This document shows, piece by piece, positions 33,803-42,367 of a DNA stretch of 47,732 bases (its first letter is position 1; the number at the start of each line of letters is the position of its first letter). Source of the DNA: an uncultured Bacteroidales bacterium (GTDB taxonomy: Bacteria; Bacteroidota; Bacteroidia; Bacteroidales; WCHB1-69); assembly GCA_946413585.1 (NCBI GenBank), contig CAMKLG010000019.1, positions 1-47,732 of the forward strand, in the 5' to 3' direction. The translations under genes were made by a program, and so were the position numbers. A model generated the notes under the pieces. The model saw only the letters and a list, made by a program, of their open reading frames with translations. It was not told where the DNA came from and searched no databases.

Positions 33803-34585
33803 GTGAAAAAATTTTTGTTCATATTAGGAATATTAGGATGCTTGATGGTGGTGCAAGCGCAGCAAAAGAAGTATGCTGCGCGGGTGTTCGACGGAATCAC
33901 CTATCAGCCACTGTCAGGGGCTAGTGTCTATAATGTGAGTACGAAAAAGTTTGCTTTTACTGACAAAAACGGTCATTTTGAGATCAATTTATCTCTAAAT
34001 GACACGCTTATCATTTCCAAATCCACTTATCGGCAGCTGGTAACGGTCATTGATCAGAAGCTGTTTTACGGTTTTGAGGATTTCTTCCTTTATTATAAAG
34101 CCACGATGCTGAAAGAGGTGACGATTATCGGCATCAACCCTTCGTATGAAGGCTTTAAGAAGGACATTGTGACGTTGAAACTACCGGAGTATTACAAACG
34201 TGCCGAAGATGTGCATTTGTCGGAAATGCAGAAGGCCAACGCTGCCTATCAGGATGGTGGAAATATGCTGTCGCTAGGTGGAAAAATCACGATGTCTCCG
34301 ATTTCTTTCCTGTATGACAAGTACAACAAGCACGCCAAGATCAACCGTTTGTACAATGAGATGCTTTCTTACGGAGATGAGGTGGAGCGCATTCAACAGA
34401 AATACAATCGCGAGTTGGTTTCGGAACTTACTGGTTTAGAGGGAGAAGAGTTGTTGAAATTCATGATGTATTGTCGTTTCAGCTACTATGATTTAGTGCG
34501 TTGGAGCGATGAGCAGATTCGCGAGAAAATTCGCAGTAACTATTTTAATTACCAATATGATAAGATTGTAGATGAGCAAGAATAA
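33803..34585 (+). CDS. Exported protein with carboxypeptidase-regulatory-like domain
   Basis: A 260-residue exported protein starting with GTG. Signal peptide MKKFLFILGILGCLMVVQAQ, then a CarboxypepD_reg-like beta domain of about 80 residues (ARVFDGITYQPLSGASVYNVS, FAFTDKNGHFEI, DTLIISKSTY), as seen at the N-terminus of SusC-like proteins but here free-standing. The C-terminal 150 residues are helical, with a conserved-looking GEELLKFMMYCRFSYYDLV. Function unknown; location periplasmic or outer-membrane side. It overlaps the small membrane protein by 14 nt. The start lies almost on the predicted transcription start. Confidence 0.85.
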   Translation: MKKFLFILGILGCLMVVQAQQKKYAARVFDGITYQPLSGASVYNVSTKKFAFTDKNGHFEINLSLNDTLIISKSTYRQLVTVIDQKLFYGFEDFFLYYKATMLKEVTIIGINPSYEGFKKDIVTLKLPEYYKRAEDVHLSEMQKANAAYQDGGNMLSLGGKITMSPISFLYDKYNKHAKINRLYNEMLSYGDEVERIQQKYNRELVSELTGLEGEELLKFMMYCRFSYYDLVRWSDEQIREKIRSNYFNYQYDKIVDEQE

Positions 34586-34799
34586 GGACTTTTGGCAGAA
34601 GAATCTCTCGTGGATGCACCTTGTCGCTATGGCAGTGGGTTTAGTGCTTTCGCTGCTCTATTGGTATAAAGCCGGGCAATTTTCGGACAACATCCTGAGG
34701 AACAATCCTGTTCTGATGGCACTTTGGGGGTTGGCAACGGGTTATATTTTGATAGACTTGGTGAGATCGAGCAAAAATAGGTCTGAAAAAAACGAATGA
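34572..34799 (+). CDS. Small two-pass membrane protein
   Basis: A 75-residue protein with two hydrophobic helices, about residues 14-31 and 46-63, and a basic C-terminus (RSSKNRSEKNE). Starts inside the end of the preceding gene (14-nt overlap), so likely coupled to it. No known function. Confidence 0.75.
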   Translation: MSKNKDFWQKNLSWMHLVAMAVGLVLSLLYWYKAGQFSDNILRNNPVLMALWGLATGYILIDLVRSSKNRSEKNE

Positions 34800-34803
34800 C
34801 CTC

Positions 34804-34833
34804 TGTAGAGACGTGCCATGGCGCGTCTCTACA
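34804..34833. repeat. 30-nt hairpin (dispersed palindrome family)
   Basis: TGTAGAGACG and CGTCTCTACA form the outer 10 bp, exactly the same ten as in the 11991 element; the inner TGCCATGGCG is itself nearly palindromic. It lies 4 nt after the 34799 stop codon. Confidence 0.85.
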
Positions 34834-34870
34834 ATAAAACGATAATTATTTCTAACTAAAATTATAAAAT

Positions 34871-36523
34871 ATGGAAGAAAAATTACAAACATTGAGAGAC
34901 AGCGCGGCCATGAGATGGACGGCGTTGTTGCTGCTGGCGTTGGCCATGTTCTGTTCCTACATTTTCATGGACATCCTTTCGCCTATCAAGGACCTCATGC
35001 AATCGACAAGAGGTTGGGATTCAACCGCTTTCGGTACGATGCAGGGTGCGGAGACCTTCCTGAACGTCTTCGTGTTTTTCCTCATCTTCGCGGGTATCAT
35101 CCTCGACAAGATGGGTGTCCGTTTCACCGCAGTGCTTTCCGGCGCGGTGATGCTGATCGGTGGTTTGATCAAGTATTATGCTGTCACTGAGGCCTTTATG
35201 GGCAGTGGCGTGGAGGCTTGGTTCAACAATCACCTTAACTACATCCCTGGTTTCCAAGAACTTGGCGTTGCTCCTTTCTATGAAGGAATGCCTGCTTCCG
35301 CTAAAGTGGCCGCCGTCGGTTTCATGATTTTCGGTTGCGGTGTGGAAATGGCCGGTATCACTGTTTCCCGCGGTATCGTGAAATGGTTCAAAGGTCGTGA
35401 GACGGCTTTGGCTATGGGTTCTGAGATGGCTCTTGCCCGTCTGGGTGTCGCTACCTGCATGATCTTCTCACCCTTCTTTGCAAAATTAGGTGGTAACATC
35501 GATGTTTCCCGCTCTGTGGCTTTCGGTGTGGTGCTGCTTTGTATCGCTTTGATGATGTTCATCGTTTATTTCTTCATGGACAAGAAGTTAGACGCTCAAA
35601 CCGGCGAGGCTGAAGAGAAAGACGATCCATTCAAAGTGTCCGATATTGGCAAGATTCTCTCTTCCGGCGGTTTCTGGTTGGTGGCTCTTCTTTGTGTGCT
35701 TTACTACAGCGCCATCTTCCCGTTCCAGAAATATGCTGTGAACATGTTGCAATGTAATCTTACGCTCACAGAGGCAGATCCTAACACCTTCTGGGGTGGC
35801 AGCTCCGTGACGATTATCCAATACCTCATCATGTTGGCAGTGGCCGTCTGCTCGTTCACCAGCAACTTCTCCAAGAACAAAACCGCGAAAGTCGGTTTGA
35901 TGGTTGCTGCAGTGGTGGCTTTGGTGGTCTATTGCTGGATGGGCTTCATGCGCGGCACGGCCGAGACCATCTTCGCCGTCTTCCCGTTGTTGGCCGTGGC
36001 CATCACCCCGATTTTGGGTAACTATGTCGATCACAAAGGTAAAGCCGCTTCTATGTTGATGATTGGCTCTTTGTTACTGATTATCTGTCACTTGACCTTC
36101 GCTTTCATTCTGCCGCAATTCAAGGGCAGTGCCGCTGGCGGTGTTATCGTGGCTTACCTCACCATCTTGGTGTTGGGTGCATCCTTCTCATTGGTGCCCG
36201 CTGCTTTGTGGCCGAGCGTCCCGAAATTGGTCGATGAAAAGATCATCGGTTCCGCTTACGCGCTTATCTTCTGGATTCAGAACATCGGTTTGTGGCTCTT
36301 CCCGTTGCTCATCGGTAAGGTGCTCGACAAGACCAATACGGATATTATTGATCAAATGAACCAAGGTTTGATAGATGCTGAAACAGCCGCTGTCTCTTAC
36401 GACTACACTTGGCCGTTGGTGATGTTGGCTTGCCTCGGTGTCGCCGCTCTTATCTTGGGTATCATCCTGAAGGCAGTCGATAAAAAACAACACCTCGGTT
36501 TGGAAGAACCGAATATTAAATAG
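34871..36523 (+). CDS. Major facilitator superfamily transporter
   Basis: A 550-residue inner-membrane transporter with about 12 hydrophobic helices. N-terminal half has MRWTALLLLALAMFCSYIFM, the motif A-like loop region FAGIILDKMGVRFTAV between helices 2 and 3, and a long extracytoplasmic loop near residues 110-140; the C-terminal half has GNYVDHKGKAASMLMIGS as the second motif A. It resembles the MFSD1-like bacterial MFS group and is longer than the usual 400-450 residues. Substrate unknown. It seems monocistronic, closed by the hairpin terminator at 36547. Confidence 0.85.
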   Translation: MEEKLQTLRDSAAMRWTALLLLALAMFCSYIFMDILSPIKDLMQSTRGWDSTAFGTMQGAETFLNVFVFFLIFAGIILDKMGVRFTAVLSGAVMLIGGLIKYYAVTEAFMGSGVEAWFNNHLNYIPGFQELGVAPFYEGMPASAKVAAVGFMIFGCGVEMAGITVSRGIVKWFKGRETALAMGSEMALARLGVATCMIFSPFFAKLGGNIDVSRSVAFGVVLLCIALMMFIVYFFMDKKLDAQTGEAEEKDDPFKVSDIGKILSSGGFWLVALLCVLYYSAIFPFQKYAVNMLQCNLTLTEADPNTFWGGSSVTIIQYLIMLAVAVCSFTSNFSKNKTAKVGLMVAAVVALVVYCWMGFMRGTAETIFAVFPLLAVAITPILGNYVDHKGKAASMLMIGSLLLIICHLTFAFILPQFKGSAAGGVIVAYLTILVLGASFSLVPAALWPSVPKLVDEKIIGSAYALIFWIQNIGLWLFPLLIGKVLDKTNTDIIDQMNQGLIDAETAAVSYDYTWPLVMLACLGVAALILGIILKAVDKKQHLGLEEPNIK

Positions 36524-36528
36524 TTTTT

Positions 36529-36549
36529 GGCTATTAGCTTTTAGCTAAA
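36529..36549. repeat. Three-unit heptanucleotide array after the MFS gene
   Basis: Units GGCTATT, AGCTTTT and AGCTAAA in phase, starting 6 nt after the stop codon; the same unit types as in the serC-serA spacer. It contains the palindrome TTTTAGCTAAAA. Confidence 0.6.
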
Positions 36550-36578
36550 AAAAGCACCGCAACAGCGGTGCTTTTTTT
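36547..36578. terminator. Bidirectional terminator between MFS and capA-like genes
   Basis: A 14-bp perfect stem, AAAAAAAGCACCGC with its complement, around an AACA loop. A-run on one side and T-run on the other let it end transcription of both convergent genes. Confidence 0.9.
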
Positions 36579-36582
36579 ATGG

Positions 36583-37734
36583 TTAAAATTGGAATTGTGA
36601 TTCTGGAACGTTGTCAATCAAATCTTTGGTGTCTTTGTAAAAGAGGTTTAACGCTACCGAATCGGTGCCATGAACATCGTAGAATCCGTTGTTTTCCACG
36701 GCGTGCTTGGCTGGTAGGATGTGATACTGATACTTTCCTTGGCAGATGCCTCTATAGACCCAATAGGGCAGGTATTCGTAATTTGTGACGCGAATGGCAC
36801 CAGTGGAATTGCGCACAATCTCGCATTTCACGATGATGCCGCCGTCGGTATAGCGATTGCGCTGGTTGGAGACAAAATTACCCAAAGAGTAGGCTGTAAT
36901 TCGCTGAGGTACACCTAGTTGGTTTTTATTTTCCAGTGTAATGGGCTGTACTACATGCGGATGTCCGCCGATCACCATGTCGGCACCACAGTCGTACATG
37001 TAGTTTGCGTAACCCATTTGTTTCTTGTTTTGATGTCGTTCATATTCGATACCCCAGTGCGGCATCACTATGATGTAATCGGCTTTCAATTCGCGTGCGC
37101 GGGCCACGTCACGGGCGATGCAAGCGGAGTCCAACAGGTTGACAATGAACGGATTCGGAGCAGGGATGCCGTTGGTGCCGTACGTGTAATTCAGGATGGC
37201 GATGCGGAATCCGTTTTTCTCCACAATCAGCGGGTTGCGCTGCTGGAAATCCACGCTGTCGAGGTACGTACCCACGTGCGGGATGCCCAAACTGTCCATC
37301 ACTTGGATGGTGCGGCGAATTCCTTTCGCGCCTTTGTCACAAGTGTGATTGTTGGAAGTCAGGAAGACATCCACGCCAGCCTCGTAGAGCTGCGACATCA
37401 TGTTGTCAGGACAGGAAAATTGCGGGTAGCCCGAGTATGGCGCGCCGGCCAAGGGAACCTCCATGTTGGCGATGCAGATGTCCGCGGAAGCGATGTAGGG
37501 CGCGAGGAAGCGGTAGCACGGTGCGTAGTCGTATGTGCCGTCGTCCAGTTGTGCGGCTTTCACCTGCGGCATGTGTGACATCACATCCCCGATGAACATC
37601 AAGGTGAGCGTGTCGGTGTTTCCTTCTTCTTTGATGACTTCGTTCTGGTGTCTGTTTGCGAGCCATGGCCATGACCATAAGCCGTTGGCTTCCATGAAAA
37701 TGCTATGGAAAAGGATGAGGATTAGTATTTTCAT
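36583..37734 (-). CDS. CapA-family (PgsA-like) metallophosphatase-fold protein
   Basis: A 383-residue protein with an N-terminal hydrophobic segment (MKILILILFHSIFM) that should export or anchor it. The CapA/PgsA metallophosphatase-like fold is clear: LMFIGDVMSHMPQVKAA (Asp ligand), CIANMEVPLAG, FLTSNNHTCDKG, IVMPHWGIEYE, and MVIGGHPHVVQP, plus ITAYSLGNFVSNQ. These align with the poly-gamma-glutamate capsule protein family, but no capB/capC partner is nearby, so a capsule role is not supported; other members are cell-surface phosphoesterases of unknown substrate. ATG at 37734 is preferred to a GTG at 37752. Confidence 0.88.
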   Translation of the reverse strand: MKILILILFHSIFMEANGLWSWPWLANRHQNEVIKEEGNTDTLTLMFIGDVMSHMPQVKAAQLDDGTYDYAPCYRFLAPYIASADICIANMEVPLAGAPYSGYPQFSCPDNMMSQLYEAGVDVFLTSNNHTCDKGAKGIRRTIQVMDSLGIPHVGTYLDSVDFQQRNPLIVEKNGFRIAILNYTYGTNGIPAPNPFIVNLLDSACIARDVARARELKADYIIVMPHWGIEYERHQNKKQMGYANYMYDCGADMVIGGHPHVVQPITLENKNQLGVPQRITAYSLGNFVSNQRNRYTDGGIIVKCEIVRNSTGAIRVTNYEYLPYWVYRGICQGKYQYHILPAKHAVENNGFYDVHGTDSVALNLFYKDTKDLIDNVPESQFQF

Positions 37735-37763
37735 AATTTGGATAATTATCACGTTTTAAGACA

Positions 37764-37819
37764 TTGTCTGTTAGCTGTTGATTGTTGGGCTTTTGGTTAT
37801 TGGCTATTGGTTGTTAGAA
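37764..37819. repeat. Heptanucleotide array over a TolC gene stop
   Basis: Eight units in one 7-nt phase (TTGTCTG, TTAGCTG, TTGATTG, TTGGGCT, then ATTGGCT and ATTGGTT). The array overlaps the last five codons and the stop of the minus-strand tolC-like gene that ends at 37804. Confidence 0.75.
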
Positions 37820-39165
37820 GTTAGTTTTTTGTAGTGTTCTGTCTTGATTTTGAGGTCGATGAGAGCGTCGGTGCGTTGGTTTTGAGTTTGGAGGAGGAGG
37901 GTTTGGGCTTCGAGAAGGTCGGAGATGGGAACGAGGCCGGCATCATAATCGGCTTTGACATCCCGAAGGTTCGCCTCGGCGTCTTGCAGAGCCAGTTCCA
38001 TCAGCTTGTATTGGTTGTGGGCTTCATCGACGTTGTTGGATGCCTGCAAGGTTTCCAAGTACATTTTTTGCATGAGATCCGCTCGCTCGTTCTTCGCCTT
38101 CTGAATCAGAATGTCGTGCTGTTTCAGTTTGTGAGAGGTTTCCCACCAGCCAGTTAGCGGAACCTGCAACGTGGTGAATGCCAGTGCATTGGCGTTGAAA
38201 CGATCGAATACTAAGTTGCCGTAAGATGCTGTTCCTCCAATCGTCAAATGCGGCAACGTCTCTCCTAATGCCATCTTTTTCTTCAACTCCTCGGCATCAA
38301 CCTGTATATCAAGTAATTGTGTTTCCTTGCGACCCATAACGGCGGCACCTGGATCTGTCCAACTCGCCCTCCATTCTGAAATCTCCCCGATAGTGTCGGT
38401 CAGTATGAGGATTCCCGTGTCTTGCCCAATCGTCTGACCGAGGGCAAGGGTGGCTAATCGAATGCCGTTTTGGAGTTTTTCGCGATTGTTATAGATTTCT
38501 GTCCACTTGAGTTTCACTTTCAGGACATCATTATGAGAGACCAATCCAGCTTCAGCAGCCGTAGTTACATCACGGCGAAGCGTATCCAGGAAAGTCAAAG
38601 CCTGTTGAAGCGTTTTCTTTTTCTCCTGAAACGAGATAATCAGCCAGTAGTATTCCTCCACTTGTTGAAGGATACGGTCTTCGGTAAGCTGTCCTTGAAG
38701 TTCTGCGGCTTCCACGCCCACTTTCGCCAATTTGTTGCCGTTCACAATCTGTCCGCCCATATAGACAGGTTGCACGAGCATTGCGCCAGTCATCACGCCG
38801 TTCTCGCACATCGAAATCCGGTCAGGCAGCCCCATCGCGGCACCGTACTCGTAGTAGAGGTTGTGCAGCCATTGTCGCGCTTGGGCGTTGCCGATGTCGT
38901 CGATACCATATTCGATGAGTGGTTTCGCTGCATAATAGCCGCCCGCCATCACGCTCACGTTGGGGAAATATTTGGTAAACGCCTGCTTTTTAACCTCCTG
39001 TGCCGCCTGCACATCCAACGCGGCATTCTTGATCTCCAAATTGTTACGCAACGCCAACGCCTTGCAACTGTCCAACGAGAGCAGACAGCTGTCGATGGGT
39101 AAACGCTGCGCTCCCACTGACAAACACGCCAATGTGATTATTATCGTTATTATCGTTTTATTCAT
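37804..39165 (-). CDS. TolC-family outer-membrane channel of the RND operon
   Basis: A 453-residue OEP-family protein with a signal peptide (TIITIIITLACLSVGAQ), two long alpha hairpins (KALALRNNLEIKNAALDVQAAQEVKKQAF; QYKLMELALQDAEANLRDVKADYDAGL repeat form) and the DLLEAQTLLLQTQNQRTDALID helix. It is the last gene of a four-gene minus-strand operon, 16 nt after the pump, so it is the outer-membrane exit of that RND system. The 3' end is covered by a heptanucleotide array. Confidence 0.92.
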   Translation of the reverse strand: MNKTIITIIITLACLSVGAQRLPIDSCLLSLDSCKALALRNNLEIKNAALDVQAAQEVKKQAFTKYFPNVSVMAGGYYAAKPLIEYGIDDIGNAQARQWLHNLYYEYGAAMGLPDRISMCENGVMTGAMLVQPVYMGGQIVNGNKLAKVGVEAAELQGQLTEDRILQQVEEYYWLIISFQEKKKTLQQALTFLDTLRRDVTTAAEAGLVSHNDVLKVKLKWTEIYNNREKLQNGIRLATLALGQTIGQDTGILILTDTIGEISEWRASWTDPGAAVMGRKETQLLDIQVDAEELKKKMALGETLPHLTIGGTASYGNLVFDRFNANALAFTTLQVPLTGWWETSHKLKQHDILIQKAKNERADLMQKMYLETLQASNNVDEAHNQYKLMELALQDAEANLRDVKADYDAGLVPISDLLEAQTLLLQTQNQRTDALIDLKIKTEHYKKLTSNNQ

Positions 39166-39181
39166 CGTCTATCATTCATCG

Positions 39182-42100
39182 TCATTCATCATTTTTGAAT
39201 ATTTGCCAATATGCCACGGGCAGTACCGTCACAACCAGCGGCAGGGAGAAGATGGTGCCGAAGCAAATCACCACGCCCATGGGCATCCAGAGGGCGGTGT
39301 GCGCTATGATCATCGGCATCACACCTAAAGCGGTGGTGGCGGAAGTCAGGAAAATGGGGCGCATACGGCGTTTCCCAGCCTCAAAACCGGCTTCTTTGGC
39401 ACTGTGATGGTGCACTTTACGCAAATTCTCGGCATATTCGAACATAATGATGGCATTTCTTACAATAATGCCAATTAAACTCACCACACCCAACACGGCC
39501 GTGATGCTGAAGTCGAGCCCGAATATCCACAAACCCAGACATGCTCCGAACACACAGATTAAACTAGCTGATAATGTGAGGAATACAATATCCAAACGAC
39601 CGAAATGGTAAAGCAGGAAGACGAAGAGTACAAGTACTGCAGCAATGAAGCTGAGTACAATCTGTGGGATTACCATGCCATTCACCCCGGTGAGGCCGCC
39701 GTAGGAGATTTCCACACCGTCGGGTTGAGGATGGTCTTTGAGATATTGGTCGATTTTTTTCATCACGCTAGGCTGACTGTAACCGAAGTTGAGGTCTGCG
39801 CCTACGGTGACGTTTCGGATGCTGTTTCGACGGTTGATAATCGCGTCGTGCCATTCGGGTTCCACATCCGCAATTTGTCGAACGGGTACCCAAGTACCTG
39901 GTATTGAGGTTGGAACGAGCAGGTCTTCAATAGACTGATAAGTGTTTGTATCCCCATGTTCCCGCGTGTAGAGCATCACGGGAATCTTATAGTCGTTTTC
40001 CCATACATTGGTCAGATTTTGTCCGCTCAATGCACTGGAAAGGTAGAGCGAGAGGGCCGTTTGTGTGATTCCGAGTCGGGTGGCCTCATCGCTCTTCAGC
40101 GAGATCCGGATATTTTGTGAGGTTTCGTCCATATTGGAATGCACCCACGTCAGTTCCGGGAAGGTGTTCAGGTAGTTTTTCAATGAGTCGGCGGCCCTTT
40201 TTAGGGTTTCGAAATCATTGCCCGAAAAGCGCACTTCCACTGGATTGTTTACTGCTTGATAATCAATCTGTTTGAAACGTATATAGGCATTTGGGAAGTG
40301 GTTTTCATATTTTGGTCCGTATTCTCGAATGATCTTCAATGTATTCTTTTCGGAAGTGGTGTTGACGATGAACTGCGCATAGTTTTTGTGTGCCATCTGC
40401 GGGGCGTAGGTGGCGTGAAAGCGCGGTGAAGAGCAGCCGATAAAGGAGGTGACGGACTCCACACGCGGGTCGTTGCGTAGCACTATTTCCATACTGTCGG
40501 CAATGGCTTCGGTTTGTGCAAGTGTGCTTCCATCAGCAAGATGCATTTCTACTGCGAAACAGTTGCGGTCAGCTTTGGGTAGCATTTGGATTTGCAGACG
40601 GGTGAAGAGGAACCCGCCCAAAGTCACAGCTCCTAATCCCAATCCAATCACGATTGCCGGGTGGTGAAAGCAGTGCGAAAGCACATCCTCGTAAACATTC
40701 TGCAAGAAAATAAAGAAACGATTTTGTGCCGCTTCAAAGCGATTGGGCGCGATACCGTCTTTGTTTCTCTTAATGAAAACCGTTGATAGATAAGGAATTA
40801 CCCATACAGCATAGAAGATGGAGCAGACTAGTGCAAATAAAACCGTCCAAGGGAAAAGTTGCACGAAATCGCCCAACGGACCCGTGATGATGCGGGTCAT
40901 CGGGAAAAACATCCCCGAGATGGCGAGTGTGGCCAGCGACATGGGGACAAATAGTGCTTTTGTGCTGTAAAATGCTGAATACCAACGCGAATAGCCACGA
41001 TGTAGCATATCTGTATAACCATCAATGACAATCACAGAATCATCCACAATCATGCCAAGCACCACGATGAGTGCGGCCAAGGTGACGGTGTTCAGCTCAA
41101 TGCCGAAGATGTACATCAGTCCCATGGTGATGGCGGTGCACACGGGCACGCTGGAGCCTGACACTAAGGCTGTTCGCAACGGGAAGAGCAGCAGCATCAC
41201 GGCGATGACCACGAGGATGGAGAAGACCAGGTCGCGCAGGAATGACATCACCGACTTGTTGACCACGTATGGTTGGTTGGTGATACGGTGCATATCCACG
41301 TCTGGAGGCAGGTTTTTCTTGCATTGGTTGATTTCCTTTTCCACCTTTTTTCCGAATGCGACGATATTGTTTCCAGGAGCCATCTCCATGGAAATCAGCA
41401 CAGTAGAAGCTCCGTTGAATTTGATGTAGTTTTTTGGTTTTGCGTAGCGCCGTTCGATGGTGGCAATATCGCGCAAACGCACCACATTGCCAGTAGGGTC
41501 AGCATAGACAATTTGCTCACTAACCTCATACTCAGACTGATACGGAATGGTAACATAGACTTGTGCCTCTCCACTTTCGGTCTCCACACTGCCGCCCATC
41601 GTTCGCAATCCTTGTGTGGCGAGTTCCAGTAGCAAAGCTCGCTGACTGATGCCGTATGCCGCCAGCTTTTCTTGATCAATGGTTACGGCAATCTCTTCGT
41701 TTTGTTGTCCAAGAATCTTGATGTTGCCCATTTCGGGGATATTGCGCAGTCGGTCGCAAAGCTGTTCGGCGTAATCTTCCAGTTCGCGGGGTGTGCGTTC
41801 GGGCGACTCGACCGTCAGCAGCATGGAAGAGGTGTTTCCGAAATCGTCCACGACCACGACCTCCAGCACGCCCGTCGGTAGTGAAGTCTTCTTGAAGAGT
41901 TGCAGTCCGTGACGGATTTTCGACCACGCCTCGTCTTTGTCTCTCACCGACACGCGCAGCTCCGCATAGATATAGACAATGCCATTTTCGGTCACCGAGT
42001 AGGTTTTGTCCTTGTCGATTTCAGCGTATGTGAATAGGAAACGTTCCAGTGGCTTGGTCACCTGTTCTTCCACCTCTTGCGAAGATGCGCCAGGATAGAC

Positions 42101-42256
42101 AGCCGCTACAATTCCCTGTCGAATAATGAATTGCGGAAATTCATCCTTATTTAGTCGCGGCAATGCGAAGATGCCAAACGCCACCAAGCAGGCCACAATA
42201 AAGAAGATGATATTGTGGCTGCGCATTGCAGAGAGGATGTGGTGCTTAACGGACAT
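39182..42256 (-). CDS. RND-family multidrug efflux pump (AcrB/MexB-like)
   Basis: A 1,024-residue inner-membrane proton antiporter. Twelve helices and two large periplasmic loops (about residues 35-335 and 560-860) are visible. The proton-relay pair is in LGMIVDDSVIVIDGYTDM, matching Asp407/Asp408 of AcrB. A second-half IRNAIIMFEYAENL is the matching helix-10/11 region. N-terminus FFIVACLVAFGIFALPRLNKDEFPQFI is typical of HAE-1/CusA-like pumps. It sits between the adaptor gene and tolC in one operon. The substrate cannot be deduced; many Bacteroidota RND pumps export bile salts, drugs or lipids. Length fits the HAE class. Confidence 0.94.
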   Translation of the reverse strand: MSVKHHILSAMRSHNIIFFIVACLVAFGIFALPRLNKDEFPQFIIRQGIVAAVYPGASSQEVEEQVTKPLERFLFTYAEIDKDKTYSVTENGIVYIYAELRVSVRDKDEAWSKIRHGLQLFKKTSLPTGVLEVVVVDDFGNTSSMLLTVESPERTPRELEDYAEQLCDRLRNIPEMGNIKILGQQNEEIAVTIDQEKLAAYGISQRALLLELATQGLRTMGGSVETESGEAQVYVTIPYQSEYEVSEQIVYADPTGNVVRLRDIATIERRYAKPKNYIKFNGASTVLISMEMAPGNNIVAFGKKVEKEINQCKKNLPPDVDMHRITNQPYVVNKSVMSFLRDLVFSILVVIAVMLLLFPLRTALVSGSSVPVCTAITMGLMYIFGIELNTVTLAALIVVLGMIVDDSVIVIDGYTDMLHRGYSRWYSAFYSTKALFVPMSLATLAISGMFFPMTRIITGPLGDFVQLFPWTVLFALVCSIFYAVWVIPYLSTVFIKRNKDGIAPNRFEAAQNRFFIFLQNVYEDVLSHCFHHPAIVIGLGLGAVTLGGFLFTRLQIQMLPKADRNCFAVEMHLADGSTLAQTEAIADSMEIVLRNDPRVESVTSFIGCSSPRFHATYAPQMAHKNYAQFIVNTTSEKNTLKIIREYGPKYENHFPNAYIRFKQIDYQAVNNPVEVRFSGNDFETLKRAADSLKNYLNTFPELTWVHSNMDETSQNIRISLKSDEATRLGITQTALSLYLSSALSGQNLTNVWENDYKIPVMLYTREHGDTNTYQSIEDLLVPTSIPGTWVPVRQIADVEPEWHDAIINRRNSIRNVTVGADLNFGYSQPSVMKKIDQYLKDHPQPDGVEISYGGLTGVNGMVIPQIVLSFIAAVLVLFVFLLYHFGRLDIVFLTLSASLICVFGACLGLWIFGLDFSITAVLGVVSLIGIIVRNAIIMFEYAENLRKVHHHSAKEAGFEAGKRRMRPIFLTSATTALGVMPMIIAHTALWMPMGVVICFGTIFSLPLVVTVLPVAYWQIFKNDE

Positions 42257-42275
42257 TGTTCTTTATTTTGACTGA

Positions 42276-42346
42276 GCTACCCTACATTGCGTTTCGCTTA
42301 TGTAGGGTTAATTGCTCTTCGTGCGTTTTGTCCCTTCGGGACTGCT
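42276..42346. repeat. Dispersed multi-hairpin element, copy 2
   Basis: Homologous to 5251-5330: a first palindrome CCTACAT...ATGTAGG whose stem sequence differs from copy 1 but still pairs, followed by the shared CTTCGTGCGTTTTGTCCC and TTCGGGACTGCT. It fills the adaptor-pump spacer, starting 21 nt after the adaptor stop on the minus strand. Confidence 0.85.
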
Positions 42347-42367
42347 CAATGAAAATGTTTTAATATA

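Noticed and set aside
34804-34833. Terminator for the 33803-34799 genes
   Set aside because: No T-run follows the stem; it matches a dispersed palindrome family instead.
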